Below, piece by piece: positions 15,681-23,707 of a DNA stretch of 37,266 nucleotides. A program made the translations under genes and the position numbers. Every line of letters starts with the position of its first letter. The stretch's first letter is position 1. The DNA is from Flavobacteriales bacterium (GTDB lineage: Bacteria; Bacteroidota; Bacteroidia; Flavobacteriales_D; JAHECK01). The stretch spans positions 1 through 37,266 of the forward strand of contig JAUVAY010000008.1 of the NCBI GenBank assembly GCA_030591505.1, written 5' to 3'. Below the pieces are notes generated by a model. The model saw only the letters and a program-made list of their open reading frames with translations, had not been told where the DNA came from and did no database searches.

Positions 15681-15977
15681 ATGAGTGATCAATCATTCAT
15701 AGCAGAGGAAGTTGTAATTAGAAAAATCTATGAAATAAGAGATGTAAAAGTGATGATCGATAGGGATCTAGCAGAACTTTATGGTACAGAGACTAAAAGA
15801 TTAAAAGAAGCGGTTAGAAGAAATATTGATCGCTTCCCCTTAGATTTTATGTTTGAAATGACAAAAATAGAATTTGAAACTTGGAGGACGCAAATTGCGT
15901 CCTCCAATTCAGATCAAAAAGGATTAAGATATGTCCTTGCTTTTTTTACCCTTTTTCAAGCAGAAATATCTGTTTAG
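15681..15977 (+). CDS. Truncated ORF6N domain protein, probably decaying
   Basis: This 98-residue frame is a second ORF6N copy: VVIRKIYEIRDVKVMIDRDL, then AELYGTETKRLKEAVRRNID, FPLDFMFEMTKIEFETWRTQ and IASSNSDQKGLRY. Just where family members continue with a TEQGVAMLS-type block it changes to VLAFFTLFQAEISV and stops. The C-terminal half seen in its neighbour is missing, so the gene is truncated and probably non-functional. It starts at ATG 6 bp after the first ORF6N stop. A perfect 27-bp palindrome is embedded in its codons at 15881-15907. Confidence 0.75.
   Translation: MSDQSFIAEEVVIRKIYEIRDVKVMIDRDLAELYGTETKRLKEAVRRNIDRFPLDFMFEMTKIEFETWRTQIASSNSDQKGLRYVLAFFTLFQAEISV
15881..15907. other. 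Perfect 27-bp palindrome inside ORF6N coding sequence
   Basis: TTGGAGGACGCAA (15881-15893), a central A (15894) and its exact reverse complement (15895-15907) encode residues T67 to N76 (TWRTQIASSN) in part. All 13 arm positions pair. Two related dyads of the same length occur at 15093-15119 and 16300-16326. Confidence 0.85.
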
Positions 15978-16284
15978 AATAATATCGTTATTTCCTTTTT
16001 CTTCCGTCACTTCATGACGTCAATATCCTTTGATACTTTTTATAAAGTATCCAAAATCCTCCAAGGGAGATCCTTCTCCCCACTCTGATTTATTTCTAAA
16101 ACAATATTAAAATAATGCTATTCCATAGCAGACGTAAACGCCTTTAAGTTGTTTTTACGAAATAAATCATTATTCATATGCTGATTGATTTTTAAAGGTA
16201 TTCATGAACCCTTTGGGGTTTCACATCCATCGCCGGCCCGGCTCCCTTTCATTGCCATCGCACTTTTTCATAGATACATCTCTA

Positions 16285-16329
16285 TACAAGGAACTTCAAC
16301 TTGAGGAGCCAATTTGGCACCTCCAATCA
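16285..16329 (+). pseudogene. Probable ORF6N gene remnant with palindrome
   Basis: Read from the AGG at about 16289, the plus strand translates as RNFNLRSQFGTSNHS. This carries the ORF6N hallmark N-L-R-S-Q-F-G-T-S, which in intact members follows KEEFE and precedes WGG. No flanking family sequence is left. The same bases form a 27-bp dyad (16300-16326, 10 of 13 pairs, central T). Either a third ORF6N copy decayed here, or the palindrome is a repeat in its own right. Confidence 0.4.
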
Positions 16330-16349
16330 TTCACTCATTCACTCATTCA
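16328..16349. repeat. 8-bp tandem repeat CATTCACT
   Basis: Two complete and one partial copies of CATTCACT lie just after the ORF6N-like remnant and before the end of the minus-strand gene at 16356. No function is suggested. Confidence 0.7.
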
Positions 16350-16355
16350 ATAATA

Positions 16356-16691
16356 TCAACTCTTCACCTCATCAAAATAAACGATCAAGGCTTCTTTCAT
16401 AAATTGCTCCTGTTGTTGGCCTTTTAGAATCGGTAACTTCTTAGCGTTCGTAAAATGAGGCCATCCATCATCGTCTTTATGTGAATATTCGTAGTACCCT
16501 TCCTTTTCTAAAACACTACAAATACCAATATGGATAAGGTCGATTTTTTGTGATTTACTAAATTTTATTGCTCCTTTACCCAGCTCTTGTATGCCAATCA
16601 TAAATAGCATACTCTGTGAATCAGATTCCATTCCAAACTCTTTCTCGAACCACGAACTAAGGCTCTCCCATTTTTCATTTAAGTCTTCCAC
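16356..16691 (-). CDS. Conserved hypothetical protein, 111 residues
   Basis: A soluble, acidic protein without signal peptide or membrane segment. It has an amphipathic N-terminus (MEDLNEKWESLSSWFEKEFG), a middle LFMIGIQELGKGAIKFSKSQKIDL, and an aromatic C-terminal part (EGYYEYSHKDDDGWPHFTNA). I recall similar short proteins in Flavobacteriia but know no function. It has good coding character and no overlapping alternatives. It stands alone on the minus strand, next to the ORF6N islet and divergent from the cvpA-like gene. Confidence 0.7.
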   Translation of the reverse strand: MEDLNEKWESLSSWFEKEFGMESDSQSMLFMIGIQELGKGAIKFSKSQKIDLIHIGICSVLEKEGYYEYSHKDDDGWPHFTNAKKLPILKGQQQEQFMKEALIVYFDEVKS

Positions 16692-16795
16692 TCAGTAATC
16701 TTTTAGCAAAACTAAACCTTATCCCCTTTTCATTGTTTATTAATTCAATTTAAAAATACGATCGTACTTATCTTAATCGTTAAGTTTACAATTGA

Positions 16796-17362
16796 ATGGA
16801 AGCGCTATTAAAAAACTGGATCGACGTAATTATTATTATTCTCCTGCTCTGGAGTGTGATTAAAGGCTTTCGAAAGGGATTTATTATAGAACTAGCCTCA
16901 CTACTTGCTCTAATGTTAGGGATTTTTGGTGCAATAAAATTTGCAGACCTCACTGCTGCCTACCTTTCTGAAAATGTAAACCTTCCCGAGGATTATACTC
17001 CGCTTATCGCCTTTGCACTCACGTTTATCGTTATCGTTGTCGCGGTACATTTTCTGGCACGGCTCGTACAAACCTTAGTTAAAATGGTGGCACTCAATTT
17101 TATTAATCGCTTAGCAGGTGCAATCTTTAGTGGACTTAAAACCGCATTAATTCTGAGCTTTATTCTCTTTTTTGTGGAGAGCATCGATCAAAACGTAAAA
17201 GTTATTCCGCGAAGTCAAAAACAAAACAGTTTATTCTATTATCCTCTCTCGAGTGTAGCCTTTGATTTCTTACCAAAAATTACGAACTCGACCTACTTCG
17301 ATTATTTGAAAAATGAATTTTATGAACTCAAAGATGCTATCCCGGATATCATTGATGAATAA
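16796..17362 (+). CDS. CvpA family inner-membrane protein
   Basis: The 188-residue protein has four hydrophobic segments (about 10-25, 30-50, 68-88, 103-125) and the CvpA start WIDVIIIILLLWSVIKGFRKG followed by FIIELASLLALMLGIFGAIK. The fourth segment (LAGAIFSGLKTALILSFILF) is also typical. CvpA proteins affect colicin V export, stress tolerance and envelope integrity in proteobacteria; their role in Bacteroidota is unclear. It is preceded by an AT-rich region and followed by an inverted repeat at 17384-17445. Confidence 0.88.
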   Translation: MEALLKNWIDVIIIILLLWSVIKGFRKGFIIELASLLALMLGIFGAIKFADLTAAYLSENVNLPEDYTPLIAFALTFIVIVVAVHFLARLVQTLVKMVALNFINRLAGAIFSGLKTALILSFILFFVESIDQNVKVIPRSQKQNSLFYYPLSSVAFDFLPKITNSTYFDYLKNEFYELKDAIPDIIDE

Positions 17363-17383
17363 TAAATAAAATACTTTTCGTTC

Positions 17384-17445
17384 TATAAATATGCTTTTTG
17401 GTTCAAAATTATTGACACTCTAATGAATATTTAAGCATATTTATA
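17384..17445. repeat. Perfect 13-bp inverted repeat upstream of DUF1800 gene
   Basis: TATAAATATGCTT (17384-17396) and AAGCATATTTATA (17433-17445) are exact reverse complements separated by 36 bases. A TTGACA-like hexamer at 17413-17418 lies in the loop. The arms could be a two-site operator or a transcript hairpin between cvpA-like and DUF1800 genes. No T-tract follows, so an intrinsic terminator is not supported. Confidence 0.6.
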
Positions 17446-17511
17446 ACCGTAAACGACTGAATAACAATACAACTAGCAATAATACTATTAACAATAAGCA
17501 ACTATTGTACT

Positions 17512-18957
17512 ATGCCTATATTATGTGAAACCGGAGGAATTGAGGTCTATGTTCCAACTGTTGAGAATCCCTGGACCAAAGAAAAAGTGAGTCATTTGTA
17601 TCGAAGGTTAGGATTCGGGACAAGCGTTTCTACTATTGAAGCTGGTCTTTTATTAACACCAGAAGAATTGGTAGATTCATTAATGGACGCTGCGATTGCA
17701 CTTCCAATAAGAGAAGAGCCTGATTGGGCCTTTTGGAATTTTGATGACTACACAGACTTTGGTGAGGAATCTTCACTTCAGCGGGATTTTTTATATAAAG
17801 GTTTCATGTCTGATATGATCAATAATGGCTTTCGCGATAAAATGACCCTGTTTTGGAGTAATCATTTCGTTACTGAGTTACAGGTTTATAATTGTCCTTC
17901 CTATATGTGGCAATACTATACGCTATTACAACAAAATGGCTTAGGTAATTTTAAAACATTTGTCGAAGATATTGGATTAACACCGGCCATGCTCGCCTAT
18001 TTAAATGGTGGAGAAAACACGGCAACCGAGCCCAATGAAAATTACGGTCGTGAATTGTATGAACTGTTTACACTCGGAGAAAATAATGGATATACCCAAG
18101 AGGATATTGTTGCCACAGCCAGAGCATTAAGTGGATATGTGAATATCACCACCTATTGTGGAACGATCACCTTTGACGATACACAACATGATAATGACGA
18201 CAAAACCATTTTTGGTCAAACCGGAAATTGGGGCTATCAAGATGTGATGAATATTTTATTTGAACAACGTTCGGATGAGATCGCCGGACATATTTGTTCA
18301 AAGTTGTATACTTTTTTCGTCAGTCATGAGCTTGATCAAGATATCGTTGATGAGATGAAGATCACCTTTTTGGCTAATGATTTTGAAATAGAACCTGTGC
18401 TTCGTCAATTATTTAAAAGTGAACACTTCTTTGATAGTGATATGATCGGAGTTCAGGTGAAAAGCCCAATGGACCTTGCCATTTCTTTTGTAAAACAAAG
18501 TGAATTCACCTTAAATGATGAGGCAATGATAGGTCTGGCATACCTAAGTTCTATACTCGGTCAAGTCTTATTTAATCCTGTGGATGTTGCTGGGTGGCAA
18601 GGAAATCATGATTGGATCAATGCAAGTACATTAACAGGCCGGTGGTTAACCATCGATTATTACGTTTTTGCCATTTTTGAGAATTTTCCTGATGACCTTC
18701 AATTACTCATTGAAAACATAGTAGGTGAACCTGCTAATGACCCTGCCTTTGTTACGCAGAAAATTGTCGATTATTTTATTCCAAATGGACTCCAAACGGT
18801 AGATGCTTATATAGAAGCAACGGATGTTTTTAAATGGGAGGTTCCACAAAACTATTTTGATGAAGGGCTATGGGACTTGAATTGGTCTACCATCCCTGCA
18901 CAAATGGCTGTGTTATTATCTCATATTTCAAAAATTCCAGCCTTTCAACTTTACTAA
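17512..18957 (+). CDS. DUF1800 family protein
   Basis: The 481-residue protein matches the DUF1800 family: WTKEKVSHLYRRLGFGTS near the N-terminus, DKMTLFWSNHFVTE in the middle, LTPAMLAYLNGGENTATEPN, ENYGRELYELFTLGENNGYT, AGHICSKLYTFFVSHE, and NPVDVAGWQGNHDWINASTL. The family is typically encoded directly upstream of a DUF1501 protein, as here (11 bp). Its biochemical role is unknown; members are often exported in large, carbohydrate-rich environmental bacteria. No signal peptide is visible at the chosen start, so export may depend on the Tat partner. Pairing is the best clue to function. Confidence 0.93.
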   Translation: MPILCETGGIEVYVPTVENPWTKEKVSHLYRRLGFGTSVSTIEAGLLLTPEELVDSLMDAAIALPIREEPDWAFWNFDDYTDFGEESSLQRDFLYKGFMSDMINNGFRDKMTLFWSNHFVTELQVYNCPSYMWQYYTLLQQNGLGNFKTFVEDIGLTPAMLAYLNGGENTATEPNENYGRELYELFTLGENNGYTQEDIVATARALSGYVNITTYCGTITFDDTQHDNDDKTIFGQTGNWGYQDVMNILFEQRSDEIAGHICSKLYTFFVSHELDQDIVDEMKITFLANDFEIEPVLRQLFKSEHFFDSDMIGVQVKSPMDLAISFVKQSEFTLNDEAMIGLAYLSSILGQVLFNPVDVAGWQGNHDWINASTLTGRWLTIDYYVFAIFENFPDDLQLLIENIVGEPANDPAFVTQKIVDYFIPNGLQTVDAYIEATDVFKWEVPQNYFDEGLWDLNWSTIPAQMAVLLSHISKIPAFQLY

Positions 18958-18968
18958 ACCCAGACACT

Positions 18969-20588
18969 ATGAAATCATTTAATAAAAATATAGGCAGTAA
19001 GATAAGTGATGGTAGCTCCCATTCTAAGGCGCATCAAACTTGGAATAGAAGGTCTTTTTTACAGGCTTTAGGACTAAGTGGAGGGGCTTCCATGCTGCTT
19101 GGTAAACTCCCTTTACATGCTTCTTCTGCTACGCCCTTAGGTAATGCACTAGATCAGCTAGAGAATGACAGAATTCTTGTTGTCGTTCGATTAAAAGGAG
19201 GTAATGATGGCCTAAATACAATCGTACCCATGTATGATTACGACACCTATGCGCAGAATAGAAGCACTATTAAAATTGAAGAAAATGCAGTCGTTGATCT
19301 TAACACCGATTTTGCCATTCCTGATTATATGGATTCGCTGGAAGCTGTTTGGAATGATGGGAAAATGAAAGTTGTACACGGTGTTGGTTATCCAGATCAA
19401 AATTTATCTCATTTTCGTTCGTCAGATATTTGGGCATCTTCAAGTGATGTATCCGAAAATGTAGATTCCGGATTTTTAGGTCGCCATTTTGAAAATGAAT
19501 ATCCCGATTTTTTGGTGAGCCCTCCTGAAGTGCCACCTGCAATACAGATCGGAAGTATTGGTAATTTATTATTTGATGGTACAGATGGAACGGGTTATTC
19601 GTTTTCTGTTGCCAATCCCGAACAACTATATCAAGTTGCACAAAATGGGTGGTTACACGATGTTCAAGATACTCCAGATTGCTATTATGGCGATCAGGTA
19701 GGGTTTTTAAGAGGAATCGCCAACACAACTTTTCTTTATGCCTCTGTAATAAATGATGCTTATACCAGTGCAAGTAATGATGTTGAATATGATGACATGG
19801 AATTGGCAAATCAGCTTTCCATTGTTGCGCGTTTGATCAAAGGAGGATTAGGAACCAAAGTATATATGGTAACCCTTAATGGCTTTGATACGCACGCAAA
19901 TGAACCTGAGCAGCACCAAGCATTAATGACAGATCTTGCCAACTCAATTAGTAATTTCTATGAAGACATCTCAAATGGTGGTTTTGATAATGATGTATTA
20001 ACGATGACCATTTCAGAGTTTGGCCGACGAGTAGAACAAAATGCTTCTGATGGTACAGATCATGGTTCTTCTGCCCCGGTTATGTTATTCGGACCCGCCT
20101 TAAATGGCAATGGTTTTGTAGGAGATCATCCAAGTTTAACCGATCTGGATGATGCGGGAAATATGGATTTTACCACAGATTTTCGTCAGGTCTATGCGAG
20201 TGTTCTCGAGCACTGGTTGTGTATTGATGCCGATGTTGTTGATGAATTATTACTTGGGGTGGTCTATGAGCGTTTAACTTTAGGACTTGATTGTATAGGC
20301 GTTTCTGTAGATGAGTTTGCGATGAAAGACTTTAAGCATGAGGCCCGCTATTCGTCTGGTGGGGAAATCTATATACATTACGTTCTTCCTCGAGCGATGT
20401 CAATTAACATTCAGATCTATAATATTATGGGGCAAAGCGTGGCTCAATTGATCAATGAAAGGCAATTAGCTGGTGAACAAAATATTCCGGTAAAACAACA
20501 TTCAGGTCAGTTAAGTGTTGGTCAGTATATATATCGGATAACGGCAAATGACAAGGCTTTTAGCAGGAGTTTTATTATTGCTAAATAG
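18969..20588 (+). CDS. DUF1501 family protein with Tat signal and type IX secretion C-terminal domain
   Basis: From the ATG at 18969 the product has 539 residues. An upstream in-frame start at 18870 lies inside the DUF1800 gene and is rejected. The N-terminus carries a twin-arginine signal (N-R27-R28-S-F-L-Q followed by LGLSGGASMLLG). DUF1501 landmarks are RILVVVRLKGGNDGLNTIVP, HFRSSDIWASSS, LNGFDTHANEPEQH and MTISEFGRRVEQNASDGTDHG. This family is related to sulfatase/alkaline-phosphatase-like proteins. The last 75 residues (LPRAMSINIQIYNIMGQSVA to FSRSFIIAK) are a typical type A T9SS sorting domain, so the folded protein is probably delivered to the cell surface. Confidence 0.93.
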   Translation: MKSFNKNIGSKISDGSSHSKAHQTWNRRSFLQALGLSGGASMLLGKLPLHASSATPLGNALDQLENDRILVVVRLKGGNDGLNTIVPMYDYDTYAQNRSTIKIEENAVVDLNTDFAIPDYMDSLEAVWNDGKMKVVHGVGYPDQNLSHFRSSDIWASSSDVSENVDSGFLGRHFENEYPDFLVSPPEVPPAIQIGSIGNLLFDGTDGTGYSFSVANPEQLYQVAQNGWLHDVQDTPDCYYGDQVGFLRGIANTTFLYASVINDAYTSASNDVEYDDMELANQLSIVARLIKGGLGTKVYMVTLNGFDTHANEPEQHQALMTDLANSISNFYEDISNGGFDNDVLTMTISEFGRRVEQNASDGTDHGSSAPVMLFGPALNGNGFVGDHPSLTDLDDAGNMDFTTDFRQVYASVLEHWLCIDADVVDELLLGVVYERLTLGLDCIGVSVDEFAMKDFKHEARYSSGGEIYIHYVLPRAMSINIQIYNIMGQSVAQLINERQLAGEQNIPVKQHSGQLSVGQYIYRITANDKAFSRSFIIAK

Positions 20589-20645
20589 CTCTTCTAATTA
20601 CCTATTTCTTCTTACTTTTATGCAACGTAAATATCTCGACTGCGC

Positions 20646-21041
20646 ATGTTTTTAATTGGATTAGAAATACGTTACAATAAGATCCGTTCCTTGATGCATA
20701 TGGCTAAAAAGGATAGCCTTACCGAATTAGCTGAGCTCAATTATATTAAATGGGCAGCAAAAAAATTAGAGATAAGCGAGGAAGAGTTGATCGATATCGC
20801 TGAAGGCGAAAAAGGGTTTTCATCCCCTTATTCAACGGAGGAACGATTATCACTATTATACGAGTTAATGAGGTCTTTTTATCATGAAAAGCAAATTGAT
20901 AAATCCGAAATGCCCCTTTGCACAGAATTAGCGATCAAGATGGAGATCAAAATAAAATCAGTAGATAAGCTTTTGCGTATGATAAAGAAAAACGACCAAA
21001 AACTAATCGATTACGAAGCCTTTCAAACTATTTGTTCTTAG
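20646..21041 (+). CDS. Hypothetical protein, possibly TerB-like
   Basis: A 131-residue soluble helical protein; alternative starts at 20694 or 20700 ([20 protein letters not shown]) would shorten it to about 113-115 residues. The C-terminal half ([20 protein letters not shown], then [20 protein letters not shown]) has the spacing of acidic TerB-like all-helical domains, but this is a pattern impression only. It overlaps the convergent pgk gene by 4 bases at the stops. No function can be assigned. Confidence 0.65.
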   Translation: MFLIGLEIRYNKIRSLMHMAKKDSLTELAELNYIKWAAKKLEISEEELIDIAEGEKGFSSPYSTEERLSLLYELMRSFYHEKQIDKSEMPLCTELAIKMEIKIKSVDKLLRMIKKNDQKLIDYEAFQTICS

Positions 21042-22225
21042 TTAAGAATTGCCTTAATTCCAGGAAGGGTTTTACCTTCTAATGACTCAAGCATTGCCCC
21101 TCCACCGGTAGAAACATAACTTACTTTATCCTTCATCTTAAACATATTTACAGCAGCCACCGAATCACCTCCACCAACAAGTGAAAATGCTCCATTAGCT
21201 GTTGAGTCTGCAATAGCTTCAATCAACGAAAATGTGCCATTTGCAAAGGTTTTCATTTCAAAAACTCCCATTGGTCCGTTAAATAAAATAGTGCGTGAAG
21301 CAATTAAGACATTTCTAATTTCTTCCATCGCATTTGGTCCGATATCAAGCCCCATCCATCCATCCGGAATAGAATCTGTTTGAACAATCTGAGTATTTGC
21401 CTCTTCGTTAAAAGCATCTGCTATCTTACTGTCGCTAGGTAAAAGAATGGCTACATTTTGCTCTTTCGCTTTATTCATAATATCAAGAGCCGTTTCCAAA
21501 TATTCATCTTCCACCAATGAGTTTCCTATTTTACCTCCTTTGGCCTTAATAAAAGTAAAGGTCATACCTCCACCAATAATAAGATTATCAATTGTAGGAA
21601 GAAGGTTTTCAATGATTCCGATCTTACTGGATACTTTAGCTCCTCCAATAATTGCCGTTACCGGTTTTTGACTATTATGAAGTACTTTTTCAATTCCATT
21701 GAGCTCTTTTTCCATCAATAAACCAAACATTTTGTTCTCAGGAAAATAGTCGGCGATCACCGCCGTTGAAGCGTGGGCACGATGTGCGGTTCCAAAAGCA
21801 TCATTAATAAAAACATCTCCTAAAGCAGCTAATTTTTCTGCAAATATAGGGTCCCCTTTTTTCTCTTCTGGGTAAAAGCGAAGATTCTCTATTAACAGAA
21901 TATCCCTAGGTTTTAATTTAGAGGCAAGGTAATTTGCTTCTTTACCGATACAATCATCCGCAAAAAGAATCGATCTACCTAAAAGTTCTTCTAGGCGAGG
22001 AATAATGTGTTTTAATGAAAATTCACTTTCATTCGCTTTTGGTCTACCCAAGTGCGACATCAATATAACCGCTCCTCCACCTGAGATTACTTTCTCAATA
22101 CTTGGTAAGGCGGCTCTGATACGTGTATCATCACTAACTTCATGCGCTCCATTTAACGGAACATTAAAATCAACACGAATAAGTGCTTTCTTTCCTGAAA
22201 AATCAAATGTGTTTATATCCTTCAT
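21038..22225 (-). CDS. pgk: Phosphoglycerate kinase
   Basis: The 395-residue enzyme transfers the acyl phosphate of 1,3-bisphosphoglycerate to ADP in glycolysis, and works in reverse in gluconeogenesis. It shows the expected blocks: [76 protein letters not shown], the hinge and nucleotide region GPMGVFE, and [12 protein letters not shown] at the end. Length is normal. It is the last gene of a minus-strand run with RidA (6 bp upstream) and fructosamine kinase. Confidence 0.98.
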   Translation of the reverse strand: MKDINTFDFSGKKALIRVDFNVPLNGAHEVSDDTRIRAALPSIEKVISGGGAVILMSHLGRPKANESEFSLKHIIPRLEELLGRSILFADDCIGKEANYLASKLKPRDILLIENLRFYPEEKKGDPIFAEKLAALGDVFINDAFGTAHRAHASTAVIADYFPENKMFGLLMEKELNGIEKVLHNSQKPVTAIIGGAKVSSKIGIIENLLPTIDNLIIGGGMTFTFIKAKGGKIGNSLVEDEYLETALDIMNKAKEQNVAILLPSDSKIADAFNEEANTQIVQTDSIPDGWMGLDIGPNAMEEIRNVLIASRTILFNGPMGVFEMKTFANGTFSLIEAIADSTANGAFSLVGGGDSVAAVNMFKMKDKVSYVSTGGGAMLESLEGKTLPGIKAILN

Positions 22226-22231
22226 CTTAAC

Positions 22232-22648
22232 TTAATCTATAGTTGCGATACACTTTAATTCAATCGCTATTGGGGTGGGAAGTGAAATAATTTCTACGGT
22301 AGTCCGGCATGGTTGATTATCTTTAAAATACTCAGCGTAAACGCGATTATAAGTCTTAAAATCATCCTTCATATTGGTAAGAAAAACCGTGACGTCGATC
22401 AATTGAGCCCAACTAGAACCTGAAGCTTCAAGGACCAATCTTACATTTTTAAATACTGAATGACATTGTTTTTCAATATCGTAACTCTCGATTTCTCCTT
22501 TTTCGTTCAACGTCACTCCGGGAATAGTTTTGCTTCCCTTTTCACGAGGTCCTACACCTGAAAGAAACAATAAGTTTCCGTGCTTTCGTGCATGTGGATA
22601 GGCTCCTACAGGTTCCGGTGCTTTTTCAGCATTGATCTTTTCACTCAT
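22232..22648 (-). CDS. RidA family protein (enamine/imine deaminase-like)
   Basis: The preferred start at 22648 gives 138 residues; an ATG six codons upstream is possible. The N-terminus MSEKINAEKAPEPVGAYPHA and LLFLSGVGPREKGSKTIPGV, then RLVLEASGSSWAQLIDVTVF and QPCRTTVEIISLPTPIAIEL, match the RidA/YjgF subgroup with the A-P-E-P-V-G start. RidA proteins hydrolyse reactive enamine/imine intermediates such as 2-aminoacrylate; this subgroup includes aminomuconate-deaminase-like members. R110 of the usual R-T-x-V active-site motif (CRTTVEI) is present. It lies 6 bp upstream of pgk. Confidence 0.92.
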   Translation of the reverse strand: MSEKINAEKAPEPVGAYPHARKHGNLLFLSGVGPREKGSKTIPGVTLNEKGEIESYDIEKQCHSVFKNVRLVLEASGSSWAQLIDVTVFLTNMKDDFKTYNRVYAEYFKDNQPCRTTVEIISLPTPIAIELKCIATID

Positions 22649-22711
22649 GTGTTGAAATTTCGACAAAAGTATCTGAATCCCTGCTATCTTGGAAAAAAAT
22701 ACTCTTTTATT

Positions 22712-23581
22712 TCAAAATCTTTTAAGTATCCTTTTCACCTGGCTCGCATAAGATTCACCAAAAAGTATAGCATGAACGAGTAAGGGGTACAACTGACTTA
22801 TCTCGATTCTTTCTTTCCATGATCTTTCCAGTGGATAAGTTTCGTGATAGGATTGATACATCTCCGATGGAAAACCACCAAACAAGAGGGTCATCGCAAG
22901 ATCCATTTCTCTGTGTCCATAATATACTGCAGGGTCAAAAACAGCAGGTTTCCCATTGCAAAAATCTGCATTCCCACTCCAAAGATCTCCATGAAGCAAT
23001 GATGCCTTTTCCCTAGGGTATATTTCATCGATCCTATTAATAAATTGCATTAAATGCTGTTCATCACTGTTCTCAAATTTCCCTTGATCAAAGGCAATTT
23101 TAAAAAGTGGCAGTATGCGTTGATCAGCATAATACTCAGACCATAGAATCGTTTGTTTGTTAGTCTGAGGCAGGCTCCCGATAAAATTATCATGGTCCAA
23201 ACCAAAATATTCACTTTTATTCTGGTGTAAATTTGCCAATGAAACCCCAAACTCTTGCCAATCTCCTTTTGATGAAAGGTCCATCCATTCCATCAATAAA
23301 AAACAGGTTTTTTCATGCTCTCCAGTAAAGTATACTTCCGGAACACTAAAATTACTTGCCTTTTTTAGGATCTCTAGTCCCTTATGTTCAGTCACGAACA
23401 TAAGGGGGTGTTTTATACTGCTGTTTATTTTCAAAAAATACTTTTTCCCATTTGCTATTAATTGATAAGTATCGTTAATGTCACCCCCACGAACACGCTT
23501 AACGTTTATAGCATCAACCTTTGTATACAGCTCCTTTCTGAGGCAATTTTCAATATGGTTTACTAATGAGCGATTTAGCAT
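22712..23581 (-). CDS. Fructosamine/ketosamine-3-kinase family protein
   Basis: The 289-residue protein has the aminoglycoside-phosphotransferase-like kinase fold of the fructosamine kinase family. Visible elements are RGGDINDTYQLIANGKKYFL with the ATP-binding lysine, LMEWMDLSSKG, the catalytic HGDLWSGN, and FDPAVYYGHREMDLAM with the metal-binding DP. Family members phosphorylate ketosamines formed when sugars glycate amines, so that the adducts fall apart. The order FN3K-RidA-pgk (gap to RidA about 63 bp with the chosen start) suggests a damage-repair unit attached to lower glycolysis. Kinase family is firm; substrate is inferred. Confidence 0.92.
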   Translation of the reverse strand: MLNRSLVNHIENCLRKELYTKVDAINVKRVRGGDINDTYQLIANGKKYFLKINSSIKHPLMFVTEHKGLEILKKASNFSVPEVYFTGEHEKTCFLLMEWMDLSSKGDWQEFGVSLANLHQNKSEYFGLDHDNFIGSLPQTNKQTILWSEYYADQRILPLFKIAFDQGKFENSDEQHLMQFINRIDEIYPREKASLLHGDLWSGNADFCNGKPAVFDPAVYYGHREMDLAMTLLFGGFPSEMYQSYHETYPLERSWKERIEISQLYPLLVHAILFGESYASQVKRILKRF

Positions 23582-23590
23582 AATGAGTTA

Positions 23591-23619
23591 TTGAGGATAT
23601 AAAAATAGTTGTAAATTCG
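23591..23619 (+). promoter_or_regulatory. Probable promoter for tRNA-Ala
   Basis: TTG (23591-23593) followed after 18 bases by TAAATTCG (23612-23619), one change from TAnnTTTG. Transcription would start near 23626, about 80 bases before the mature tRNA, so the primary transcript would carry the two hairpins at 23631-23693. Confidence 0.4.
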
Positions 23620-23630
23620 CCATCCTTAAA

Positions 23631-23699
23631 ATCAGCTTCTTCGCTGAAGCTGATACGAAAAGGGAACAATCCTTCTACTCAGCCAAAGGCTGATACGAA
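23631..23699. repeat. Two hairpins each followed by TACGAA upstream of tRNA-Ala
   Basis: ATCAGCTTC ... GAAGCTGAT (23631-23654) and TCAGCC-AAA-GGCTGA (23679-23693) are perfect stems, and each is continued by the same word, so GCTGATACGAA occurs at 23649-23659 and 23689-23699. They form a short duplicated hairpin unit in the tRNA leader. A repeat family or a processing signal are both possible. Confidence 0.6.
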
Positions 23700-23707
23700 G
23701 GATAAAA

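Larger units (their letters stand above)
15978..16355. other. Gene-poor decayed region
   Basis: About 380 bases without an intact gene. It holds a GATACTTT-TTAT-AAAGTATC hairpin (about 16034-16053), a GGGAGA-TCCT-TCTCCC dyad (about 16065-16080), an AACCC-TTT-GGGGTT dyad (about 16207-16220), a short GC-rich patch around 16232-16245, an ORF6N-like remnant (16285-16329) and a short tandem repeat (16328-16349). The mixture suggests insertion and decay of accessory DNA. Confidence 0.6.

Noticed and set aside
16232-16245. Locally GC-rich patch considered as part of a foreign gene
   Set aside because: Too short to show coding character; stop codons interrupt all frames.
18870-18968. Longer start for the DUF1501 protein
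   Set aside because: The extra 33 codons overlap the DUF1800 frame and would displace the Tat signal from the N-terminus.
19300-19809. 169-codon minus-strand open frame opposite the DUF1501 gene
   Set aside because: Its product is His/Gln-rich with no domain, and the plus-strand frame is a clear DUF1501 protein. It is a codon-usage shadow.
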